DNA from: Bradyrhizobium sp. RP6
GTDB taxonomy: Bacteria > Pseudomonadota > Alphaproteobacteria > Rhizobiales > Xanthobacteraceae
DNA length: 64,000 nucleotides
Reading direction: 5' to 3'
NCBI RefSeq assembly: GCF_003837805.1
Contig: NZ_RQIT01000026.1
Span: 41,762 to 105,761 of the forward strand
Shown piece by piece: positions 50,675-58,531 of the stretch (its first letter is position 1; each line of letters begins with the position of its first letter). The notes under the pieces were generated by a model. The model saw only the letters and a program-made list of their open reading frames with translations, was not told where the DNA came from and searched no databases. A program made the position numbers and the translations under genes.

Positions 50675-50959
50675 CTAGTGCTGTTTCTTGTGGCGCCGGC
50701 GCGGCGGCGGCGGCGGTTCGTCGAAGGCGTAATAGGGATTGAGATCGCAGCTCGCCGAGCGGCCCGACGCGGTGGCGCGGCACTGCGGCAGCGAGGTGAA
50801 GGAGCAGTCGAAATAGTCCCCGCCGCCGCCACCGCCGAAGCCGCCGGGCGTATAGACGTGCATGCACACCGGATAGCGCGGATCATAGGTCTGGGCGCTG
50901 GCATCTGCCGCGACGAACAGCGTGGCAATCGCGGTGAGGGTCAAGATCGGCAAGCGCAT
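50675..50959 (-). CDS. DUF3551-like small exported protein, copy 1
   Basis: 94 residues. Signal peptide ending A-S-A-Q, then the same core as copy 2: 'YDPRYPVCMHVY', a Gly run, 'FDCSFTSLPQCRATASGRSA' and 'CDLNPYY', ending in a His/Lys/Arg tail. Four Cys may form two disulfides. Tandem duplication with the next gene is evident from near-identical cores. Confidence 0.82.
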   Translation of the reverse strand: MRLPILTLTAIATLFVAADASAQTYDPRYPVCMHVYTPGGFGGGGGGDYFDCSFTSLPQCRATASGRSASCDLNPYYAFDEPPPPPRRRHKKQH

Positions 50960-51088
50960 GGACGCGTCCTCAAGTCAGTAGCCGCCGGCGGATCGGGGGC
51001 TGGCGGCATCATATGCCATAACATCACGGCGGACGCGACTGTTCCTGGAGAAAGATGACGGCAAGGTGAGCACGGTGGGGCTACGGCG

Positions 51089-52966
51089 CTAGGCGCCCAG
51101 CCCCTGCAGCACGAGCCGATTCAGCCTTGCCGCGAACGCCGCCGGGTCTTCCGGCAATTCGCCGTCGAGGATCTGCGCCTGTTCGAGCAGGAGCAGGCTG
51201 AGATCGTCGACGACCTTCGAGCCGGCTTGCGCCCTGGTGACCGCGGTGACCAGCGGATGGCGCAAATTGATCTCGAGGATCGGCTTGGTCTTCATGCCGC
51301 GGTTCTGCTGCGACAGGATGCGCTCGAGCTCGCGGCTGGGGCCCTGGCTGTCGGCGACGAGGCAGGAGGCTGAACTGGTGAGCCGCGTCGAGGCCTTGAC
51401 GTCGCTGACGCGCTCGCCGAGCGCGGCCTTGATCACGGCGATGGTGGCCGCTTCATCCGCGGCGGGCTCGTCCTTCTTCGCCTCGTCCGCCTCGTCGACG
51501 CGCGGAATCAGGTCGAGATTGAGATCACCCTGGCTCAGCGATTTCAGCGGCTTGCCTTCGAACTCCGACGGCATCGAAGTCCAGAAGGCATCGACGGGAT
51601 CGGACAGCAGCAGCACCTCGATGCCGCGCGCAGTCGCGGCTTCCAGCCGCGGATTGGACTTCAGCCGCTCGATGCTGTCGCCGACCAGATAATAGATTTC
51701 TGTCTGGTTCTGCTTGAAATCGGCGATGACCTGCTTCAGCGACCGCTTCTCGCCCGACGTGGTGGTGAAGCGCGACAGCGCGAGCAGCTTTTCGCGCCGC
51801 TCGAAATCCTCGTAGATGCCTTCCTTCAGCACCGCGCCGAAGGCGTCCCAGATCTTGATGAAATTCTCCGGATCCTTATCGGCAAGGCTTTCGAGCTCGG
51901 ATACGACCCGGGTCGCCACGGCTTTGCGGATCTGCGCGAGCTGCGGATTGTTCTGAAGCATCTCGCGCGAAATGTTGAGCGGGAGATCCTCGCTGTCGAC
52001 GACGCCGCGGATGAAGCGCAGATAGCCCGGCAACAGATCGGCGTCGTCAGTGATGAAGACGCGCCGGACGTAGAGCTTCACGCGTCCCTTGCGGTTCGGC
52101 TCGAACAGGTCGAACGGCTTGGTCGAGGGCGCGAACAGCAGCACGGCGTAGGAGTAGCGCCCTTCCGCGCGGTAATGCAGCGTCATCGCGGGATCGTCGA
52201 AGGCGGAGGCGATCTGCTGATAGGCCTTCTTGTAGTCGTCTGCCGTCAGCTCGGATTTGGAGCGCTGCCAAAGCGCGCTCGCCGAATTGATCTGGCGCGG
52301 CTCGCCCTCTTCGGCCACGAGCTCGATCGGGAACAGGATGTTGTCGGAATAGGCCGTGACGATGCGCTCGATCTCGTAGGTCTCGAGATATTTCTTGGCG
52401 TCGTCCTTCAGGTGCAGGACGATTTCGGTGCCGCGCATCACGCGCGCCGCTTCCTCGTCGCTGGCCCGGGCGATCTCGAAGCCGGAGCCGCCTTGGGAGC
52501 TCCAGGTCCAGACATCGCTCTCGCCGGCGCGGCGGCTGATCACGACGATCTTCTCGGCGACCATGAAGGCGGAATAGAAGCCGACGCCGAACTGGCCGAT
52601 CAGGCCGAGACCGTCCTTGGCCTCCTTCAGCTTGGACACGAACGCCTTGGTGCCGGAGCGGGCGATGGTGCCGAGATGGTCGATCAGCTCCTGCCGCTCC
52701 ATGCCGATGCCGTTGTCGGCGATCGTAAGCGTCTTGGCCGTCTTGTTGGGGATGATGCGGATCTTGAGCGCGTCACCCTCGCCCAGCAGGGCGGGACTTT
52801 CGATGGCCTCATAGCGCAGCTTGTCGCAGGCATCGGAGGCATTGGAGATGAGTTCGCGGAGGAAGATGTCGGTTTCCGAATAGACGGAGTGCACCATCAG
52901 ATGCAGCAGTTCGGAAACTTCGGCCTGGAAAGGCTGCATATGCACAGCCGTATCTGACGTCGTCAT
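51089..52966 (-). CDS. htpG: Heat-shock chaperone Hsp90
   Basis: 625 residues, the normal HtpG length. The N-terminal ATPase domain has 'ELISNASDACDKLRYEAI', 'IADNGIGMERQELIDHLGTIARSGTKAF' and 'GQFGVGFYSAFMVAEK'; the middle domain 'LPLNISREMLQNN' follows. An ATP-driven cytoplasmic chaperone for late folding. The start is the ATG of 'MTTSDTAVHMQPFQ'; a sigma-32-like promoter lies just upstream. Confidence 0.97.
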   Translation of the reverse strand: MTTSDTAVHMQPFQAEVSELLHLMVHSVYSETDIFLRELISNASDACDKLRYEAIESPALLGEGDALKIRIIPNKTAKTLTIADNGIGMERQELIDHLGTIARSGTKAFVSKLKEAKDGLGLIGQFGVGFYSAFMVAEKIVVISRRAGESDVWTWSSQGGSGFEIARASDEEAARVMRGTEIVLHLKDDAKKYLETYEIERIVTAYSDNILFPIELVAEEGEPRQINSASALWQRSKSELTADDYKKAYQQIASAFDDPAMTLHYRAEGRYSYAVLLFAPSTKPFDLFEPNRKGRVKLYVRRVFITDDADLLPGYLRFIRGVVDSEDLPLNISREMLQNNPQLAQIRKAVATRVVSELESLADKDPENFIKIWDAFGAVLKEGIYEDFERREKLLALSRFTTTSGEKRSLKQVIADFKQNQTEIYYLVGDSIERLKSNPRLEAATARGIEVLLLSDPVDAFWTSMPSEFEGKPLKSLSQGDLNLDLIPRVDEADEAKKDEPAADEAATIAVIKAALGERVSDVKASTRLTSSASCLVADSQGPSRELERILSQQNRGMKTKPILEINLRHPLVTAVTRAQAGSKVVDDLSLLLLEQAQILDGELPEDPAAFAARLNRLVLQGLGA

Positions 52967-53002
52967 GCGCTTACCCGGTGAAAACAAAAGGGAGGAACCC
53001 GG

Positions 53003-53030
53003 ATATAGCGCGAGGCCACGGCGGATCAAG
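53003..53030 (-). promoter_or_regulatory. Sigma-32-like promoter for htpG
   Basis: On the minus strand CTTGAT, 16 bases, then CTATAT. Spacing equals that of the hsp20 promoter; each box has one or two changes from CTTGAA and CCCATNT. Initiation would fall about 30 bases before the htpG ATG. Confidence 0.5.
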
Positions 53031-53078
53031 AGGACGTGAAGTATCCGCCCGGAGGATCGCCGTCACGGAAGGCGCGGA

Positions 53079-53501
53079 TCAGGTCACGCAACGGCCGGGC
53101 TGGAGCAGCTTCGCGACCTCGGTCAGGGAGCTGACCATCGGCTCACAGGCGATCGTCGGCTTGCTGCGAACCTTCTGCTGGTTCTGGAGCAGCACTGGCT
53201 GTTTGGCATTGCCGGTCTCGATCACCGCGGGCACCCGCAGCAGCACGGACGTATCGGGGAGGTCGTTCAGCCGCATCGACACCGTGCGGGTCGGAACCGG
53301 CGCCGGCTTGATCTCGGCGAGCCGGTCCGCCTTCGCGGCGCGATTGACGTTCTGGCTCGGGGCGAGGTTCGAGCTGTGGCTGGATGTGTCGGCGATCGCC
53401 TGCCAGCGATCAGCCAAGTCATGTCCGGAGGCCAATTGCACAGCACCGAGCGTTGCGACGATCGCAATGGTGCCTAAAAAAACCTTTTGAATCTGCGACA
53501 T
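53079..53501 (-). CDS. Hypothetical exported or anchored protein
   Basis: 140 residues. An N-terminal hydrophobic stretch ('VFLGTIAIVATLGAVQLA') acts as signal or anchor; the rest is periplasmic with 'TACEPMVSSLTEVAKLLQPGRCVT', a C-terminal pair of Cys. This C-terminal pattern is common in small Bradyrhizobium proteins of unknown role. The ATG at 53501 is chosen over a GTG-like extension. Confidence 0.75.
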   Translation of the reverse strand: MSQIQKVFLGTIAIVATLGAVQLASGHDLADRWQAIADTSSHSSNLAPSQNVNRAAKADRLAEIKPAPVPTRTVSMRLNDLPDTSVLLRVPAVIETGNAKQPVLLQNQQKVRSKPTIACEPMVSSLTEVAKLLQPGRCVT

Positions 53502-53700
53502 GACCGTCGATCCCTCGCCCCATGGCGATCGCGGGAACAACGCCGCCGCAGGATCGGCGGTTCTCGGCCGTTACGATCACTTAACCGTGTGCGAAAAATG
53601 CCGCAGGTCGGCGAAATATTTCGCTAGCCGTGGAACGACTCTGACAGTCGGGAGTCGTCTCAGCAGCCGGCTATTCCCCCCTGCCCCATAAGCCGGCGAC

Positions 53701-53743
53701 GTAGGGCGCGACTGTGGTGATGCCAGTCGCGCCTTACTTTTTT
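53701..53743 (+). terminator. Strong plus-strand Rho-independent terminator without annotated upstream gene
   Basis: A 14-bp stem (53701-53714 with 53724-53737, one G-U), a 9-base loop and six T residues. It points in the plus direction, yet both flanking genes are on the minus strand. Confidence 0.8.
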
Positions 53744-53750
53744 CTGGCGC

Positions 53751-54350
53751 CTACTTCGCCTTCGCCGCGAGCCATTCCCGCCCTTCGCCATAGAGCTTCT
53801 CGACTTCCGGGCCGGTGAGGCCGGGCATGTCGCGCTTGACCCTGTAGCCGATCAGCTCCTGCATGTAGGCGAGGTGGCGGTAGCCTTTGGGGAGCGCGGC
53901 GAGCGCCTTCTGGTCGAGGCGCAGCGTCGCGGCGGGATCGACCGGATCGATCCGGTCCTTCTCGTAGATCGGCTGGCGACGGACGATGCCCCACTTGCCT
54001 TGCCGCTTCTCCAGGAAATCGTAGAAGCGGCCGGTGCAGACGACGTCGCAGAGCACGTCGTGCACCAGGGCGCGCTGCGAGATCGTCATCTTGGTCTGGG
54101 CGATGGCTCGCTCGCCCGCGAGATCGATGCTGGTGCCGCCGAGGAAATGGAAGATGCGCACGCCTTTGGCAAACCCCTCCTGGCTGACCCGCATGAAATC
54201 CCGCGCCGGCCCCTGAAACCAGGTGGCGGACATCCAGCCCTCGTCATGCCAGACCGTGGCAAATCGCTCCCAGTCGCCGGCGTCGCGCCACACCGCCCAG
54301 TTCTCGACGAGGTCGCGGATGGCGAGGCGGTCGAGCAGCGGCTGGTCCAT
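53751..54350 (-). CDS. SnoaL-like (NTF2-fold) protein
   Basis: 199 residues. 'LLDRLAIRDLVENWAVWRDAGDWERFATVWHDEGWMSATWFQG' is the typical SnoaL_4 beginning found in dehydratase/isomerase-like proteins, with a cone-shaped alpha/beta fold expected through 'KWGIVRRQPIYEKDRIDPV'. The catalytic role is unknown. ATG 54350 follows GGAG at good spacing; a GTG at 54356 is less likely. Confidence 0.85.
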   Translation of the reverse strand: MDQPLLDRLAIRDLVENWAVWRDAGDWERFATVWHDEGWMSATWFQGPARDFMRVSQEGFAKGVRIFHFLGGTSIDLAGERAIAQTKMTISQRALVHDVLCDVVCTGRFYDFLEKRQGKWGIVRRQPIYEKDRIDPVDPAATLRLDQKALAALPKGYRHLAYMQELIGYRVKRDMPGLTGPEVEKLYGEGREWLAAKAK

Positions 54351-54510
54351 GGACACATCTCCGATTGGCGCGGCCGCAAGCGGAGCCGCTGCATGACGTA
54401 TGAGCGGTGAATTCCACGGCCGTCAAGCGTACCAGAGAGCATGAAAAATCCGGCGTGCCTTGCAGCACGCCGGAGCAAATCACTTCCCAACTGGCAGGAC
54501 CAGCGCCCTG

Positions 54511-55317
54511 TTACGCCGCCGGTGCCTTCGGCGCACGATTGCGCGAATTGCGCTGGAAGAACAGCGCCTGGCTCGCGACCGCCGATACCATCGCCGGCTG
54601 GAACGGCTTTGAGATCAGGAACGCCGGCTCGGGACGCTCGCCGGTGAGGAAGCGCTCCGGATAGGCGGTGATGAACACCACCGGCACCTCGAAGGTGCGC
54701 AGCAGCTCGTTGACGGCGTCCAGGCCCGAGGAGCCGTCGGCGAGCTGGATGTCGGCGAGGATCAGGCCGGGCCGCTTGTTCTTGGCCAGCGCCACCGCAT
54801 CGGCGTGGGTGCGCGCGACGCCGACGACGTTGTGGCCGAGATTCTTCACCAGGCTCTCGAGGTCCATGGCGATGAAGGTCTCGTCCTCGATGATCAGCAC
54901 GTCGGTGGCAATCTCGGCCGCCATCTCGCGTCCGGCCGCGTCTGCAAGACGCCGCGTCTCCGCGACGTCGGTGCCGAGAATGAAGGCGACTTCCTCTTCC
55001 GAAAAGCCCTCGAGCGAAAGCAGCAGGAAAGCCTGCCGCGGCAGCGGCGTGATGTTCGACAGCCGCCGCTCCGGCGGCATCGGCAGGGTCGTCACCTCGG
55101 CATCTTCGTTGACCGAGACCGAATTCCAAATCTGCGTGAACAGCCGGAACAGGCCGGCCCGAGGCCCATGGCTCTCGTCGAGCACCGACGGATCTCCCAG
55201 CATGGCTTCCAACATGGCTGCGACATAGGCGTCACCGGAGGCCTGGCTGCCGGTCAGGGCGCGCGCATACCGGCGCAACAACGGCAAGTGTTCAGCAACA
55301 AGCTGTGAACGGGACAT
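54511..55317 (-). CDS. phyR: General stress response regulator PhyR
   Basis: 268 residues. The N-terminal half is a sigma-like domain related to EcfG (about 1-120, 'LLRRYARALTGSQASGDAYV', 'LSLEGFSEEEVAFILGTDVAETRRL'); the C-terminal half is a receiver domain with 'IIEDETFIAMDLESL', the phospho-Asp in 'LILADIQLADG', and 'LISKPFQP'. When phosphorylated it binds NepR and frees EcfG. Start ATG 55317 with GGAG upstream. Divergent from nepR-ecfG. Confidence 0.96.
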   Translation of the reverse strand: MSRSQLVAEHLPLLRRYARALTGSQASGDAYVAAMLEAMLGDPSVLDESHGPRAGLFRLFTQIWNSVSVNEDAEVTTLPMPPERRLSNITPLPRQAFLLLSLEGFSEEEVAFILGTDVAETRRLADAAGREMAAEIATDVLIIEDETFIAMDLESLVKNLGHNVVGVARTHADAVALAKNKRPGLILADIQLADGSSGLDAVNELLRTFEVPVVFITAYPERFLTGERPEPAFLISKPFQPAMVSAVASQALFFQRNSRNRAPKAPAA

Positions 55318-55393
55318 CCCCACTCCATTCGTCTTCGGGCCAGCCTTGAGGTCCAGGAGTCACGCGGGGGGCCCGGGTTCCCCTGCTGGGCTG

Positions 55394-55438
55394 ATTACGC
55401 ATCAGGTCAAGAAAAGTTCCGCTGAGCTGGGAACTTTT
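55394..55438. promoter_or_regulatory. Inverted GGAAC boxes between phyR and nepR-ecfG, candidate EcfG promoters
   Basis: AAAAGTTCC (55412-55420) and GGAACTTTT (55430-55438) are a perfect inverted repeat, giving a GGAAC -35 box on each strand. On the phyR side GGAAC is followed after 16 bases by CGTAAT, close to the EcfG consensus GGAAC-N16-17-CGTT. On the nepR side no good -10 is seen. Confidence 0.45.
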
Positions 55439-55536
55439 TCGCTGACCTGGAATTGTGCCTATCCAGGGAACGGCTCCCGGTTGAGAAAACCTCTCGAATT
55501 TGCAGTCACTTAACTCGGGGAAACGTGGAACAGGTC

Positions 55537-55767
55537 ATGAAAGATCTCAAGTCTCAAGCCAGCAGAAGCACGACCCCCGGCAAGGGAGGCCTCACTCCGG
55601 AGATTCAATCACGGATCGGGCACCAGTTGCGCGCCATGTACGACGATGTCGTACGACAGGGGGTTCCGGATCGGTTCGCAGAACTGATCAAGAAGCTTGA
55701 TGCGCCGGGGGCGACACCCCACGTGGAAAATGAGGGCGGATCCAACGACAACAATGGGAGGGACTAA
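55537..55767 (+). CDS. nepR: Anti-sigma factor NepR
   Basis: 76 residues. The conserved core 'IGHQLRAMYDDVVRQGVPDRFAELIKKLD' identifies NepR, which holds EcfG inactive until PhyR takes its place. The start follows an AGG at 55532-55534. Its stop overlaps the ecfG start (TAATG), so the two are made together in fixed ratio. Confidence 0.92.
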   Translation: MKDLKSQASRSTTPGKGGLTPEIQSRIGHQLRAMYDDVVRQGVPDRFAELIKKLDAPGATPHVENEGGSNDNNGRD

Positions 55768-56315
55768 TGCCTCTCACGGACTCCCTGCGTAACGACATCT
55801 TGGCAGCAGTCCCTAGTCTGCGCGCCTTCGCCATCTCGCTCAGCGGCAATGCGGACCGTGCCGACGACCTGGTGCAGGAGACGCTGCTGCGTGCGCTTGC
55901 CAACATCGACTCGTTCCAGCCCGGCTCCAACCTGCCGGCCTGGCTGTTCACGATTCTGCGCAACCTGTTCCGTTCCGACTATCGCAAGCGGCGGCGCGAG
56001 GTCGAGGATGCCGAAGGCAACTACGCAAAGACGCTGAAGACCCAGCCTTCGCAGAATGCGCATCTCGAATTCGAGGAGTTTCGCACGGCGCTCGACAAGC
56101 TTCCGCAGGATCAACGTGAAGCGTTGATCCTGGTCGGCGCGTCCGGCTTCTCCTACGAGGACGCGGCCTCGATCTGCGGCTGCGCGGTCGGTACCATCAA
56201 AAGCCGCGTGAACCGCGCCCGCTCGAAGCTCGCCGCGCTGCTCTATGTCGACGGCGCCGAGGATTTCGGGCCCGATGAGACCGTGCGGGCCGTGATCGGC
56301 GGCAGCGGCGGCTGA
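55767..56315 (+). CDS. ecfG: ECF sigma factor EcfG (general stress)
   Basis: 182 residues. Region 2 'FAISLSGNADRADDLVQETLLRALANIDSFQPGSNLPAWLFTILRNLFRSDYRKRRRE' and region 4 'ALDKLPQDQREALILVGASGFSYEDAASICGCAVGTIKSRVNRARSKLAALL' are plain. It directs RNA polymerase to stress genes once NepR is removed. Ends just before a shared hairpin. Confidence 0.95.
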   Translation: MPLTDSLRNDILAAVPSLRAFAISLSGNADRADDLVQETLLRALANIDSFQPGSNLPAWLFTILRNLFRSDYRKRRREVEDAEGNYAKTLKTQPSQNAHLEFEEFRTALDKLPQDQREALILVGASGFSYEDAASICGCAVGTIKSRVNRARSKLAALLYVDGAEDFGPDETVRAVIGGSGG

Positions 56316-56346
56316 TAGCCGGCGTCGATTGGATCATCGGGACGAG

Positions 56347-56378
56347 AAGAAGACGGCCGCTTCCACGGCCGTCTTCTT
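56347..56378. terminator. Hairpin terminator shared by ecfG and the nitroreductase gene
   Basis: AAGAAGACGGCCG and CGGCCGTCTTCTT form a 13-bp stem around a short loop. The A/T ends allow action in both directions. Confidence 0.7.
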
Positions 56379-56394
56379 GCGCGTCCGAGGCCGA

Positions 56395-57093
56395 TCACAC
56401 GTCCACGAAGGTCACGGTTTCGGCCACGCTCGCACGCGATGTGCGGTAGCTGTTGACCTTATGCGCATGGTCCGCATAGCCGAACGAGATGCCGCAGACG
56501 ACGCGGCGGTCGTCGGATAGATTGAAGTGGCGGCGGATAAGGCCGGAATGCCGTGCGAGCGCTGCCTGCGGAATGGTGCCGAGTCCGAGGGCCTGCGCGG
56601 CCAGCATGAAATTGCCGACATAAGCGCCGCAATCGATCGCACCATAAATGCCGAGCGGCTCGTTGGTGTGGATGATCGCGACATGCGGCGCGCCGAAGAA
56701 ATTGTAGTTTTCCAGCGCCTGCCTGGCGTAGGCCGCCTTGTCTCCCCGCGCGATACCGAGCGTGTTGTAGAGCTGGAAGCCGCTCTCACGGCGGCGCTCC
56801 AGATAGACCCCGACATATTCGCGCGGCGGCGTGAAATCGTAGTCGTCGCCAAGGCCCTTTGAGGCCTCCGCGTAGATCGCCTTGCGAAAGCGCTCCTTGG
56901 CCTCGCCACTGGCGATGATGACCTGCCAGGGCTGGCTATTGCACCAGGACGCGGTGCGCTGCGCGGTGGTCAGCACATGCTCGATGGTCGCGCGATCGAC
57001 CTCCTTCGGGAGGAAGGCGCGGACCGAGTAGCGCTCGTTGAGGAGCTCTTCGAGCACGCCGATGCGGTCGTTCTGTTTGACTGTCGCGTCCAT
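56395..57093 (-). CDS. Nitroreductase-family flavoprotein
   Basis: 232 residues. 'RYSVRAFLPKEVDRATIEHVLTTAQRTASWCNSQPWQVIIASG' is the FMN-binding start; 'GIYGAIDCGAYVGNFMLAAQALGLGTIPQAALA' and 'VVCGISFGYAD' complete the fold. It probably reduces nitro, quinone or related compounds with NAD(P)H. Native substrate unknown. Confidence 0.92.
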   Translation of the reverse strand: MDATVKQNDRIGVLEELLNERYSVRAFLPKEVDRATIEHVLTTAQRTASWCNSQPWQVIIASGEAKERFRKAIYAEASKGLGDDYDFTPPREYVGVYLERRRESGFQLYNTLGIARGDKAAYARQALENYNFFGAPHVAIIHTNEPLGIYGAIDCGAYVGNFMLAAQALGLGTIPQAALARHSGLIRRHFNLSDDRRVVCGISFGYADHAHKVNSYRTSRASVAETVTFVDV

Positions 57094-57117
57094 GAATCAG
57101 CTCGCATTGCTCTCATT

Positions 57118-57146
57118 GGGTGGATTAGCCGAAGACGTAACCCACC
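57118..57146. repeat. Dispersed palindromic repeat, family C, copy 1 (short)
   Basis: GGGTGGATTAGCC and the mirrored CGTAACCCACC surround GAAGA. Longer copies lie at 58440-58528 and 59794-59885. Confidence 0.7.
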
Positions 57147-57167
57147 TCCGTTGTTTCCGCATCGAGA

Positions 57168-58412
57168 TCACCGTCCCTTGGTCGGGATCTTGTTGTAAGG
57201 CACGTCCTTGTCCACGCGAATGTCGCCGGGCAAGCCCAGCACGCGCTCGGCGATGATGTTGCGCAGGATCTCGTCGGTGCCGCCGGCGATGCGCATCGAG
57301 GGCGAGGACAGCAGCATCTGCTGGAACTGTCCCTGCACCGTCTCCTCGTCGTTGCCGGTGAGAACACCGGCCGCGCCCTGGAGGTCCATGGCGTAGGTCG
57401 CGATGTCCTGGAGCATCATGCCCGAGACGAGCTTGCCGATGGAATTTTCCGGGCCCGGCCGCTCGCCCTTCGATAGCGCCGAGATCGTGCGGTAGCTGGT
57501 GTATTTCAGTCCATTCGACTTCGCCGCCCAGCTCGCCAGCTTCGAGCGCACGGCGGGATCATCGATCGCGAGGCCGTCCTCCAGCATCAGGTTGGAGCAG
57601 AACTCGAACATCTCAGGCACGCCGGTCGCAAGCCGCGCGCCGATCGACATGCGCTCGTTCATCAGCGTGGTCAGCGACACGCTCCAGCCCTCGCCGACCG
57701 CGCCGAGTCGCTGGCTGTCGGGGATCACGACGTCGGTGAAATAGACCTCGTTGAACTCCTGCATGCCATTGGCCTGCTTGATCGGTCGCACCTCGACGCC
57801 GGGGCTCTTCATGTCCAGGAAGAACATCGTGAGACCCTTGTGCTTGGGCACGTTCGGATCGGTTCGCGCGATCAGGAGACCGTAGTCGGAATAGTGCGCA
57901 CCCGAGGTCCAGATCTTCTGGCCGTTGACGACCCAATTGTCGCCCTTCTTCTCCGCGCGGGTGCGCAGGCCCGCGACGTCCGAGCCGGCAGACGGCTCGG
58001 AGAACAGCTGACACCAGATCTCCTCGCCCGATGCGAGCTTCGGCAAGTAACGGCGCTTGGCCTCCTCGCTGCCGAACGCCATCACGGTCGGGCCGCACAT
58101 GCCTTCGCCGATCTGGAACGGCTGCGTCAGCTTGCCGTAGACGCCCTCCTCCTGCTGCCAGATCACCTTCTCGATCGGCGTCGCGCCACGGCCGCCATAC
58201 TCCTTCGGCCAGTGCAGGCAGGCCCAATTGCCCTCGAACTTCTTCTTCTGCCAGGCCTTGCCGACATCGACGATGTCGTGATTGGCAAGGCGGATGCGGC
58301 CGAGCGAGGACTTTGACAGCTCGCCATGCAGCTCCTTCGGCGCATTGGCCTCGATCCATTTGCGCGCGGTCTCACGGAACACGGCTTCCTGCGGGGTGTC
58401 GTCGAAATTCAT
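57168..58412 (-). CDS. Acyl-CoA dehydrogenase, copy 1
   Basis: 414 residues. 'CQLFSEPSAGSDVAGLRTRAEKKGDNWVVNGQKIWTSGAHYSDYGLLIARTD' is the family core, with 'EFNEVYFTDVVIPDSQRLG' and C-terminal 'GGTDEILRNIIAERVLGLP'. It is a tandem paralogue of the gene at 58532, with about the same length and the same start 'MNFDDTPQEA'. Substrate unknown; the neighbourhood suggests aromatic or branched acyl-CoA. Confidence 0.93.
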   Translation of the reverse strand: MNFDDTPQEAVFRETARKWIEANAPKELHGELSKSSLGRIRLANHDIVDVGKAWQKKKFEGNWACLHWPKEYGGRGATPIEKVIWQQEEGVYGKLTQPFQIGEGMCGPTVMAFGSEEAKRRYLPKLASGEEIWCQLFSEPSAGSDVAGLRTRAEKKGDNWVVNGQKIWTSGAHYSDYGLLIARTDPNVPKHKGLTMFFLDMKSPGVEVRPIKQANGMQEFNEVYFTDVVIPDSQRLGAVGEGWSVSLTTLMNERMSIGARLATGVPEMFEFCSNLMLEDGLAIDDPAVRSKLASWAAKSNGLKYTSYRTISALSKGERPGPENSIGKLVSGMMLQDIATYAMDLQGAAGVLTGNDEETVQGQFQQMLLSSPSMRIAGGTDEILRNIIAERVLGLPGDIRVDKDVPYNKIPTKGR

Positions 58413-58439
58413 GGCGGACCTCTCAATCCTTGCGCGGCG

Positions 58440-58528
58440 CGTAGGGTGGGCAAAGCGAAGCGTGCCCACCACCTTCCTTCGATAGAACACGTGGGCACGG
58501 CGCGTACCCCGCCTTTGCCCACCCTACG
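58440..58528. repeat. Palindromic repeat, family C, copy 2 with 16-bp perfect arms
   Basis: CGTAGGGTGGGCAAAG (58440-58455) and CTTTGCCCACCCTACG (58513-58528) are perfect complements around a 57-base middle that contains a second inverted pair (CGTGCCCACC / GTGGGCACG). It fills the gap between the two dehydrogenase genes. Confidence 0.88.
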
Positions 58529-58531
58529 AAT

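Noticed and set aside
53532..53562. EcfG-type promoter (GGAAC ... CGGTT) driving the orphan plus-strand transcript
   Set aside because: The spacer is 19 bases and the -10 is imperfect; a second GGAAC at 53632 has the same spacing problem.
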